A stretch of DNA of 10,851 nucleotides, taken from assembly GCA_027022125.1 (NCBI GenBank), contig JALVZI010000100.1:1-10851 (forward strand), given 5' to 3'. Below the pieces are notes generated by a model that saw only the letters and a list, made by a program, of their open reading frames with translations, was not told the origin of the DNA and did not search any database. This stretch comes from Anaerolineae bacterium (GTDB taxonomy: Bacteria; Chloroflexota; Anaerolineae; 4572-78). Position 1 is the stretch's first letter. Each line of letters starts with the position of its first letter. Positions 5,214 to 10,851 of the stretch are shown here, piece by piece. A program made the position numbers and the translations under genes.

Positions 5214-6343
5214 TGGATATATTTTCGTCGTTTTTGCCGAATTTTAACTGGTATAGCCTGTTGATTCTGCCGGGGTTGCTGGTGGGGTTCACTGTGCACG
5301 AATTGGGGCACAGCATCGCCGCATACCTGCTGGGAGACACATCGCAAGTTGAAAAAGGCAATCTCACCGCCAACCCGTTCAAACACGTTTCGTGGTTGGG
5401 AGCAATTTTATTCGTGCTGGTCGGCATCGGCTGGCCCAAACCGCTCCAATTCGACCCGAAAGATTTTAAAGACCGGTTTCTGGATACACTGCTGGTATCG
5501 CTGGCGGGACCCACGGCGAATTTTCTCACCAGCGCCATCGTCTTTTCACTGAGTTTGGGCGCGCTGGCAATTTTAGGGGTATCACAGCAAATTGACGGGC
5601 AGCAACTGACCCACATCATTTTTTTCAGCCGCAGCACCGACCCCGCCATTTTCGGCGACGGGTCGCTGTGGGGTAGCCCGCTGATGTGGATTATTGCCAT
5701 TACCAACCGGGTATGGGTAGCAAATTTCGCGCTGGGGATGGTCAGCCTCATCCCGCTGCCGCCATTTGACGGGTTCACCGCCATATTGAGTTTTCTGGGG
5801 GTAGTGCGCCAGCGGCGGCTTTCTGCGCTGATTGAAAACGACCCCCATCCGCCCATCTCACCGGCAGACATCATCGAGCCGAAACCGGCGCCATCCAAAA
5901 AGAAAACCATCGCCGATATACATTTTCAAAAAGGCGTGGAATACCATCAGCAGCAAAAATACGATGACGCAATTGCCCGTTACCGGCTCGCCATTCAGGC
6001 TGACCCGAGTTTTGGACCGGCGTATGTCAATTTGGGGCTGGCGCACAAAGCCAAAGGGCAAACAAAAGAAGCCATCCACGCTTTGCGCGGCGCAACCCAG
6101 CACGCCAGCGACACATTATCGCGCAATCAGGCGTGGGCAGAATTGCACAATTTGAACGCCATCCCCGATGCCCCGCCGCCCCAACCGGCAAATTCCTCCA
6201 CCGGCACGGGGACTATCCCATGGACAAATACCAAACCAACCCCCAACTGGACTGCGCTCGGTATGGGGATGCTGTTGCTGGTGCTCACATTCAGTTGTCC
6301 GCTGATTATGCTGCTGTTTGAACTTGCCAGCGGCGGACATTAG
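5213..6343 (+). CDS. M50 (site-2 type) intramembrane protease with TPR domain
   Basis: A membrane zinc metalloprotease of 376 residues. The zinc site is visible as HELGH (29-33, inside the first membrane segment) and Asp186 in PLPPFDG (181-187). Other family marks are NPFKHVSWLGAI (Asn54-Pro55) and LAGPTANF (97-104). The residue before LIP, Asn in many members, is Ser178 here. After the protease domain a linker leads to one to two TPR-like repeats (about 234-267 and 268-300), a Pro/Thr-rich stretch (320-345) and a final membrane segment (about 347-368). The family cuts membrane proteins (sporulation or anti-sigma factors, SREBP), but this substrate is unknown. I chose ATG 5213, which overlaps the upstream stop as TAATG; a TTG at 5183 is in frame but less likely. 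No strong Shine-Dalgarno is present, as expected for coupling. Confidence 0.9.
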   Translation: MDIFSSFLPNFNWYSLLILPGLLVGFTVHELGHSIAAYLLGDTSQVEKGNLTANPFKHVSWLGAILFVLVGIGWPKPLQFDPKDFKDRFLDTLLVSLAGPTANFLTSAIVFSLSLGALAILGVSQQIDGQQLTHIIFFSRSTDPAIFGDGSLWGSPLMWIIAITNRVWVANFALGMVSLIPLPPFDGFTAILSFLGVVRQRRLSALIENDPHPPISPADIIEPKPAPSKKKTIADIHFQKGVEYHQQQKYDDAIARYRLAIQADPSFGPAYVNLGLAHKAKGQTKEAIHALRGATQHASDTLSRNQAWAELHNLNAIPDAPPPQPANSSTGTGTIPWTNTKPTPNWTALGMGMLLLVLTFSCPLIMLLFELASGGH

Positions 6344-6369
6344 CGAAAAATACCATTCTTCATTAAAAT

Positions 6370-6399
6370 GGGCTATCCACAACCGATAGCCCGTTTTTT
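6370..6399 (+). terminator. Intrinsic terminator of the M50 protease operon
   Basis: GGGCTATC (6370-6377) pairs perfectly with GATAGCCC (6385-6392) around a 7-nt loop and is followed by GTTTTTT. It lies 26 nt after the protease stop. Only 25 nt remain before the next ATG, so degV depends on readthrough or on a promoter overlapping this region, which I cannot identify. Confidence 0.9.
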
Positions 6400-6424
6400 G
6401 TGATAAACCACAGGATTTACGATT

Positions 6425-7285
6425 ATGATAAAAATTATTACCGATTCAACCTGCGCCCTTTCCCCCGAATTTTTGGCGGAACGTGCAATTGGCATGGTTC
6501 ACCTGAAAGTAAATTTCGGTGAAACCGAAAGTTATGATGAATTGAGCGGCATCTCCAACGCCGAATTTTATCACCGCCTGCTCACCGAAAATGTTTTTCC
6601 CAGCACATCTCAACCGGCGGCGGGCGAATTTAAAGCGGAATACGAACGCATCGCCGAACCCGGGGACGAAATACTGGTGCTCACGCTATCGGGAAAGTTG
6701 AGCGGCACATACGGCTCGGCGGTGATGGCATCAAAAATGGTGCCGGACATCCCCGTCACCGTGTTCGACAGTTTATCGGTGGGGCTGGGGTTGGGACTGA
6801 TGGTCGCCACGGCATCCGATATGGCGCTGGCGGGCGCACCCATGGCGGAGATTCTCGCCCGTCTGGAGCAAATGCGCCGCGATGTGCGCATCTATTTTAT
6901 TGTGGACACGCTGGAATATCTGCACAAAGGCGGGCGCATCGGCGGTGCAGCAGCCTTTTTCGGCGGAATATTGAATATCAAACCGATACTGACCTTTATT
7001 GACGGCAAAATTGAGGCAATCGACAAAGTTCGCTCCAAACGAAAAGCGCTCACCCGCATTTTCGACCTGCTCGACCAAAACTTCCCCGACAAAAGCCAAT
7101 CGGTGCAAATCGGGGTGATGCACGCCGCCGCAGAGTCCGAACTTCCTGCTATGGAAGAAAAACTGCTGTCGCTTTTTCCAAACCATACCCGCGTCATCAC
7201 CGGCGAAATCAGCCCCGTGCTGGGTGCGCACGGTGGACCCGGGCTACTGGGGGCGGGAGTCGTCTCCAACCCGGCGAGCGAGTAA
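6425..7285 (+). CDS. DegV family fatty-acid-binding protein (first copy)
   Basis: DegV/FakB proteins bind a fatty acid and, where studied in Firmicutes, present it to the kinase FakA for phosphorylation and entry into phospholipid synthesis. The 286-residue length is typical. Family motifs: IITDSTCAL (4-12), TSQP with Thr61, LSGKLSGTYGSA (88-99) with Ser93, DSLSVGLGLG (115-124), the LHKGGRIGG and LNIKPIL segments, KVRSKRKA, and a C-terminal His269 in AHGGPGLLG. Thr61 and Ser93 sit in the two loops that hold the fatty-acid carboxylate in this family. It is cytoplasmic with no signal peptide. AGGA at 6412-6415 precedes the ATG by 9 nt. No fakA (DAK domain) gene is in the window, so a kinase partner, if any, is elsewhere. 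A second copy is at 8128. Confidence 0.93.
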   Translation: MIKIITDSTCALSPEFLAERAIGMVHLKVNFGETESYDELSGISNAEFYHRLLTENVFPSTSQPAAGEFKAEYERIAEPGDEILVLTLSGKLSGTYGSAVMASKMVPDIPVTVFDSLSVGLGLGLMVATASDMALAGAPMAEILARLEQMRRDVRIYFIVDTLEYLHKGGRIGGAAAFFGGILNIKPILTFIDGKIEAIDKVRSKRKALTRIFDLLDQNFPDKSQSVQIGVMHAAAESELPAMEEKLLSLFPNHTRVITGEISPVLGAHGGPGLLGAGVVSNPASE

Positions 7286-7296
7286 CCCAAATGTGA

Positions 7297-7317
7297 AGCA
7301 GGGAGCAGGGAGCAGGG
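7297..7317. repeat. Three exact AGCAGGG heptads
   Basis: AGCAGGG occurs three times in a row directly after the degV stop region and runs straight into the left arm of the next palindrome. It belongs to the same class of short-period arrays as the other spacers. Confidence 0.8.
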
Positions 7318-7391
7318 GGCGGGGAAAAACGCGCTTCGCTACGTGAACCGCTACTCAGGATGCGTTTTTCCCCGCCGATTTCACCCTTCGA
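7318..7391. repeat. REP-like palindrome, second locus
   Basis: Arms GGCGGGGAAAAACGC (7318-7332) and GCGTTTTTCCCCGCC (7362-7376) form a perfect 15-bp inverted repeat around a 29-nt loop containing GAACCGCTACTCAGGAT. The loop's right half and the right arm closely match 4508-4536, and the following GCCGATTTCA plus CCCTTCGATAC (7374-7391) match pieces of the element at 4474-4589. This copy lacks the inner GCGGTTCGC arm. It could act as a 3' hairpin for degV mRNA; the T-run lies within the stem, so it is not a typical intrinsic terminator. Confidence 0.75.
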
Positions 7392-7404
7392 TACACCCTT
7401 CACG

Positions 7405-7483
7405 CATCACGTTTCAACGAGGCAACGATTCAACGAGTCAACGAATCCCTATCCCTATCTCTATCCCTATCTCACTCATCACG
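7405..7483. repeat. Composite octad and hexad tandem arrays
   Basis: CATCACG at 7405 is followed by four phased octads TTCAACGA, GGCAACGA, TTCAACGA, GTCAACGA (7413-7444), then hexads ATCCCT, ATCCCT, ATCTCT, ATCCCT, ATCT (7445-7472), and CATCACG again at 7477. A 24-nt stretch of the hexad array (7449-7472) is identical to 9064-9087. Confidence 0.85.
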
Positions 7484-7489
7484 CAAAAC

Positions 7490-7528
7490 GCATCTATTTT
7501 TAAACCTGTGTGTTTCATAAATAGATGC
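7490..7528. promoter_or_regulatory. Ten-bp dyad upstream of the sigma factor gene
   Basis: GCATCTATTT (7490-7499) and AAATAGATGC (7519-7528) are perfect inverted repeats separated by 19 nt, 25 nt before the sigma factor ATG. The spacer holds a smaller AAAC/GTTT pair. It could be an operator overlapping the promoter or an mRNA hairpin; the sequence does not decide. It is the only non-array sequence in this spacer. No convincing -35/-10 pair is visible, which would be expected if the sigma factor drives its own promoter. Confidence 0.5.
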
Positions 7529-7553
7529 CGTATCGCAACAGGCACAACAATTT

Positions 7554-8138
7554 ATGACGGCATATCCAAACGAAAAAGAACTGGTTGAACGCGCCAAAAC
7601 CGACCCGGAAGCCTTTGGCATTTTATATCAGCGGTATGTCAGCAAAATTTACACCTACATTTACTACCGCACCGGCAACCAACACGATGCCGAAGACCTG
7701 ACCGCCAAAGTTTTCCATCAGGCGCTCAACCACATTGGACGGTATAAAGATAAAGGGCATCCGTTTTCGGCATGGCTGTATCGCATCGCGCACAATTTGG
7801 TTGCCAACTGGCACCGCGACCAAAAAAAGCGGCAAACAGTGGCTCTGGAAGATACAAATTTGTACAGCGGCGAAAAAACCAACCCGTATCATAACACGGT
7901 CAAAAATGAAGAAACCGCCATTCTGCTGGAAGCCATTCAAAAATTGCCCGCCGTGCGACAGCAATTGCTCATTTTGAAATTTATTGACGGGCTATCAAAC
8001 GCCGAAATCGGAGAAATTTTAAACCGCAGCGAAGGCGCGGTGAAATCACTGTATCACCGCACGCTGGTATCGCTCAAAGGCTTACTGGCAGATTATCCGG
8101 AACTCATCGAGCCGCTGGAAAACAGTTATGACCATTAA
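7554..8138 (+). CDS. ECF-type RNA polymerase sigma factor
   Basis: A 194-residue sigma-70 family protein with only regions 2 and 4, as in extracytoplasmic-function sigma factors. Region 2 spans about 21-93 (FGILYQRYVSKIYTYIYYRTG, then DAEDLTAKVFHQAL and the -10-binding segment FSAWLYRIAHNLVANWHRD). Region 4 spans about 123-176, with the helix-turn-helix GLSNAEIGEILNRSEGAVKS contacting the -35. It redirects RNA polymerase to its own promoter set; the signal is unknown. The ATG at 7554 has only a weak CAGG about 11 nt upstream. The 3' end overlaps the next degV gene by 11 nt, so sigma factor and DegV protein should be made together. No classical zinc-finger anti-sigma gene is adjacent; the small membrane protein at 9129 is the nearest candidate. 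Confidence 0.93.
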   Translation: MTAYPNEKELVERAKTDPEAFGILYQRYVSKIYTYIYYRTGNQHDAEDLTAKVFHQALNHIGRYKDKGHPFSAWLYRIAHNLVANWHRDQKKRQTVALEDTNLYSGEKTNPYHNTVKNEETAILLEAIQKLPAVRQQLLILKFIDGLSNAEIGEILNRSEGAVKSLYHRTLVSLKGLLADYPELIEPLENSYDH

Positions 8139-8982
8139 ACTGGTAACAGACAGCACATGCGATTTACCCGCCGAGCGCATCGAAAAATACGGCGTTACCG
8201 TCGTGCCGATGAGCATCCATTTCGGCGAAAAATCTTTTCGGGAAAATATCACCATCCACCCCGATACTTTTTATGACACAGTGCTGAACGGCGGCATTTT
8301 TCCGAAAACATCGCAGCCATCGGTGGGCGAATTTCTGGAAGTGTACAAAAAATTGGCGGCAGACAATCCGGGCGCGGAAATTATTTCCATCCATCTCAGT
8401 TCAAAATTGAGTGGCACGTTTCAAAGCGCGTCGCTCGCCGCCGAACAAGCCGCCGACACCGTGAAAGTGCATGTCATCGACAGTTTGGCGGGGTCGGGCG
8501 GCTTGGGTTGGATGGTTGCCGAAGCGGGGAAACTTGTGGCGCGGGGCAAATCCGCCGCCGAAATTTGTGAGATTCTGAACGCCCGGCGGAAAGACATCGT
8601 TATTTTTCTGGCGCTGGACAACCTGAAATTCGCTCAGTTGAGCGGACGGGTGGGAAAAATAGCGGGGTTCATCAGCGCCGCGCTGAACATCAAGCCGATT
8701 GTCAGCCTGAATGACGGCGCGCTGGCGGCAAATTATCGCGCCCGCAGTATTGATAACGCGATGAAAAAAATTGTGGCGCTGCTGGAGCAGCAACTCGGCG
8801 ATACGCCGGTGAATCTGTGTGCCACCCACGCTTTGAACGCGGAACGCGCTCACACCCTGCTGGAAATGGGAAAAGCGCGGTTGAATGTGGTTGATTCGTT
8901 TGTGGAAGATTTGTCCATTTCGGTCGCCGGGCATCTCGGTCCGGGAACCGTCGGGCTGGTGGCATATCCGGCAGCGGAGTAG
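8128..8982 (+). CDS. DegV family fatty-acid-binding protein (second copy, coupled to sigma factor)
   Basis: A 284-residue FakB/DegV-type protein. Motifs match the first copy in position: LVTDSTCDLP (5-14), TSQP with Thr61, LSSKLSGTFQSA (90-101) with Ser95, IDSLAGSGGLG, LNIKPIV, and His269 in GHLGPGTVG. It differs in the middle: KFAQLSGRVGK replaces the more usual LHKGGRIG type, so the two copies probably hold different acyl chains or have different partners. The ATG at 8128 lies inside the end of the sigma factor gene (11-nt overlap), with GGAAAA shortly upstream. This coupling suggests either a role in sensing fatty acid for the sigma factor or simple co-regulation. The stop codon is followed with no gap by a heptad repeat array. 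Confidence 0.92.
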   Translation: MTIKLVTDSTCDLPAERIEKYGVTVVPMSIHFGEKSFRENITIHPDTFYDTVLNGGIFPKTSQPSVGEFLEVYKKLAADNPGAEIISIHLSSKLSGTFQSASLAAEQAADTVKVHVIDSLAGSGGLGWMVAEAGKLVARGKSAAEICEILNARRKDIVIFLALDNLKFAQLSGRVGKIAGFISAALNIKPIVSLNDGALAANYRARSIDNAMKKIVALLEQQLGDTPVNLCATHALNAERAHTLLEMGKARLNVVDSFVEDLSISVAGHLGPGTVGLVAYPAAE

Positions 8983-9020
8983 GTTTCGGGTTTCTGGTTT
9001 CGAGTTTCAAGTCCAAAGTC
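8983..9020. repeat. Heptad tandem array, GTTTCnn type (copy 3)
   Basis: Units GTTTCGG, GTTTCTG, GTTTCGA, GTTTCAA, GTCCAAA and GTC begin at the base directly after the degV stop codon. The final 17 nt are the same as in the arrays near 1605-1621 and 4363-4379. Confidence 0.85.
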
Positions 9021-9029
9021 CCAGATAAT

Positions 9030-9087
9030 GAGCAAATGGGCGAATTTGCAAATAGGCGAATTTCTATCCCTATCTCTATCCCTATCT
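9030..9087. repeat. GCGAATTT-type and CTATCC-type short repeats
   Basis: Words such as GGGCGAATTTGC and AGGCGAATTT (about 9036-9062) are inverted relatives of the GCAAATTC array at 1735-1787. They are followed by the hexad stretch 9064-9087, identical over 24 nt to 7449-7472. No gene is visible between 8983 and 9128. Confidence 0.75.
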
Positions 9088-9128
9088 TGCCCATTGTTCA
9101 TTATTCATTGAAGTTGAAAAGGTGATTT

Positions 9129-9488
9129 ATGCCGTACCGAAACTTTATTACCGAAGTTTTATCGGCTCATGCAGACCAGTTGTTGAATAAAACCAACCGC
9201 AACCCCGATTATGTGCGGTTGTTTCCCAACCACCGCGATTTGCCGTCGCTGCTGTCGCTGGCAACGCATGTAAAATCGGCGCTGGAACCGGTCGCACCGG
9301 CGGCAACCTTTACCGACCGCCTGCACGCCGATTTGCTGGCAGTGGCACAGTCGCGACAGCAGCAACGGTCATCCGGCTCGCTGATGACCTTCCCTTTCGT
9401 CATTTCCTCTATTGTGGGTGGACTTTTCGCCCTGCTGGGAGTATTCTTTTTTGTGCGGTATCGATTCCGGCAAAAAACCACGTCTTAA
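9129..9488 (+). CDS. Small single-span membrane protein, possible sigma-factor partner
   Basis: I do not recognise a named family. The 119-residue protein has a soluble N-terminal part (1-85), one membrane segment (about 86-108, FPFVISSIVGGLFALLGVFFF) and a short basic tail RYRFRQKTTS. The soluble part contains ATFTDRLHADLLAVAQ (about 59-74), a helix pattern that reminds me of juxtamembrane segments in proteins encoded beside ECF sigma genes. A role as anti-sigma factor or membrane anchor is therefore possible but unproven. Basic tail residues would favour a cytoplasmic C-terminus, which sits awkwardly with an anti-sigma N-terminus facing the cytoplasm. AAGGTG lies about 4 nt before the ATG. 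It is 24 nt upstream of the KASIII gene and probably co-transcribed with it; upstream it is separated from degV by 146 nt of repeats. Confidence 0.75.
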   Translation: MPYRNFITEVLSAHADQLLNKTNRNPDYVRLFPNHRDLPSLLSLATHVKSALEPVAPAATFTDRLHADLLAVAQSRQQQRSSGSLMTFPFVISSIVGGLFALLGVFFFVRYRFRQKTTS

Positions 9489-9512
9489 TTTTATATTTTT
9501 TCGGAGAGTTTT

Positions 9513-10709
9513 ATGAATATGCGATACAGCAAAATTTCAGGGTGGGGAAAGTATGTTCCCGAAAAGGTACTGACCAATTTCGATTTGGAAAAAATGGTGG
9601 ATACTAGCGATGAATGGATCACCCAGCGCACCGGCATCAAAGCCCGGCGCATCGCCGCAGATGATGAAACCACTTCGACGATGGCAGTTGCCGCGGCACA
9701 CAAAGCGCTGGATGTGGCGAAACTCACCCCCACCGACCTCGATTTGATTATCGTTTCTACCTCTTCCCCCGACCATCTGGTGCCGATTGTGTCCAGCACG
9801 GTGCAGCACCAACTCGGCGCAACCTGCCCCGCTTTCACTGTGGTGACGGGCTGTACCGGTTTTGTGTATGGTTTGGCGACCGGACATCAGTTTATCGCCA
9901 CCGGCGCGTATGATAACGTGCTGGTCATCGGCGTGGAATTGATTTCGCGTTTTGTGGACTGGACTGACCGCAACACCTGCGTGCTTTTCGGCGACGGCGC
10001 GGGCGCGGTGGTGCTCACGCCGAGCAATACCCCCACTGGCGTCAAAGCGATTGACCTCGGTTCGGACGGGGCGAAAGGGATGAGTCTGGCTGTCCCCGGG
10101 CTGGGCACGGCGATGAAACTCGACCACGATGTGATTGACCGCGGCGACCATTATCTAAAAATGGACGGGCGCACGGTTTTCAAATTTGCCACCCGAGTAA
10201 TGCCGCAATCAACCTTGAAAGTGCTGGAAAACGCGGGAATGACCATCGACGATATTGACCTGCTCATTCCGCATCAGGCAAACGCCCGTATTGTGGATTT
10301 GGCAGTGCGGCGGCTCGGCATTTCGCCGGACAAAGTTTTTCTGAATTTGCAAAAATACGGCAACACTTCCGCCGCATCCATTCCGCTGGCGCTGGTGGAA
10401 GCATACGAAGAAGGGCGCATCAAAGAAGGCGACCACGTGTGTATGGTCAGTTTCGGAGCGGGGTTAACATGGGCTAGCGCCATTGTGCAGTGGGGGCAAC
10501 CGCTGGGTGACAGTGCGGAAATTATGGACGAAGATTTAATATGGGATATTGATGCTCTGCGGCGAAAATTGGCGCGGGCATCAACCGGGGTGCGGGTAAA
10601 AGCACGCACGCTGATGGAAGAAACATCGTACAAAGCCAGTTCGCTGATGCTGCCGCTGTACACCTCGGTGGGGCGGCGATTACCGTGGTCGAAAAAGAAA
10701 GAGAAGTAG
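9513..10709 (+). CDS. fabH: 3-oxoacyl-ACP synthase III (KASIII/FabH family) with C-terminal extension
   Basis: KASIII condenses an acyl-CoA primer with malonyl-ACP to start fatty-acid synthesis. The catalytic triad is present: Cys114 (VTGCTGF), His254 (IPHQAN) and Asn284 (YGNTSAAS), matching E. coli Cys112, His244 and Asn274. The N-terminal SGWGKYVPEKVLTN and DEWITQRTGIKARR (33-46) and GDGAGAVVL (160-168) are typical FabH. The catalytic fold ends near Trp327 (ASAIVQWG), where most FabH proteins stop at about 320-335 residues. This one has 398, with an added 70-residue tail: an acidic stretch, then a basic helical-looking segment ending WSKKKEK. Cys context TGC rather than AAC or similar is mildly unusual. 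GGAG at 9503-9506 lies 6 nt before the ATG. A related thiolase-fold enzyme for another product (for example olefin or polyketide-type chemistry) cannot be excluded. Confidence 0.9.
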   Translation: MNMRYSKISGWGKYVPEKVLTNFDLEKMVDTSDEWITQRTGIKARRIAADDETTSTMAVAAAHKALDVAKLTPTDLDLIIVSTSSPDHLVPIVSSTVQHQLGATCPAFTVVTGCTGFVYGLATGHQFIATGAYDNVLVIGVELISRFVDWTDRNTCVLFGDGAGAVVLTPSNTPTGVKAIDLGSDGAKGMSLAVPGLGTAMKLDHDVIDRGDHYLKMDGRTVFKFATRVMPQSTLKVLENAGMTIDDIDLLIPHQANARIVDLAVRRLGISPDKVFLNLQKYGNTSAASIPLALVEAYEEGRIKEGDHVCMVSFGAGLTWASAIVQWGQPLGDSAEIMDEDLIWDIDALRRKLARASTGVRVKARTLMEETSYKASSLMLPLYTSVGRRLPWSKKKEK

Positions 10710-10784
10710 TTGAACTTGTTGAAACTTTTTGTATGACTGAAATTTAGCCGCAAATTTTCACAATTCTCACGGATTTTAAATGTC

Positions 10785-10851
10785 ATTCCGGAATTTCCCG
10801 CAGGGAAATATCCGGAATCCATAGCGAAACATTGTGGATTCCCGCTTTCGC
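10785..10851. repeat. Overlapping palindromes at the right edge, cut by the window
   Basis: ATTCCGGAATTTCCC (10785-10799) and GGGAAATATCCGGAAT (10803-10818) form a 15-bp stem with one bulged A and a 3-nt GCA loop. GGAATCCA (10814-10821) and TGGATTCC (10835-10842) form a second perfect 8-bp dyad sharing bases with the first, so the two structures compete. The last bases, ATTCCCGCTTTCGC, look like the left half of a common REP-type hairpin that continues outside. No T-run is present, so it is not a standard terminator. Between 10710 and 10784 I see nothing else. Confidence 0.7.

Noticed and set aside
7362..7376. Palindrome with a T-run considered as the degV terminator
   Set aside because: The five Ts are inside the right arm of the stem, paired with As, so no free U-tail follows the hairpin.

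Overview
The window looks like bacterial chromosome with dense genes and fairly GC-rich coding sequence, broken up by repeat-rich spacers. No rRNA, tRNA, phage or transposase gene is visible. The gene set (ModABC, RpiA, CPBP protease, M50 protease with TPRs, two DegV proteins, an ECF sigma factor, a KASIII) and the spacers full of 6-8 nt tandem 'words' suggest a member of Chloroflexota, perhaps Anaerolineae-like. That placement is an inference from general impression and is not proven here.

Left part (1-4470, all genes on the minus strand): rpiA is followed by a CPBP-family membrane protease (stop and start overlap as GTGA). After a 155-nt gap come modA, modB and modC, a molybdate ABC importer; modC runs off the left edge. 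The gap between the protease gene and modA holds the most interesting item: a candidate ~93-nt small RNA on the plus strand (about 2601-2693). It has a perfect TATAAT, a 5' hairpin, an 18-nt unpaired linker made almost only of C and T (repeated anti-Shine-Dalgarno words), and an intrinsic terminator. modA and modB are separated by about 200 nt of heptad and octad repeat arrays, which reach into the modA stop codon and supply the first codons of modB.

Middle (4330-6400): a spacer with a heptad array inside the rpiA leader, two facing REP-like palindromes and two divergent promoters. One promoter (extended -10) drives a two-gene plus-strand operon: a soluble protein of unknown function and, joined by TAATG, an M50/site-2-type membrane protease with a TPR domain. 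The operon ends at a clear intrinsic terminator.

Right part (6400-10851, plus strand): a DegV fatty-acid-binding protein; a repeat spacer with a second REP-like palindrome and a 10-bp dyad; an ECF sigma factor overlapping a second DegV gene by 11 nt; another repeat spacer; a small single-span membrane protein; and a 3-oxoacyl-ACP synthase III with an unusual C-terminal tail. Together these suggest a lipid-linked regulatory locus in which a fatty-acid-binding protein is made with a sigma factor, beside a gene for the initiation of fatty-acid synthesis. The link is inferred from neighbourhood only. The right edge ends in another cluster of palindromes.
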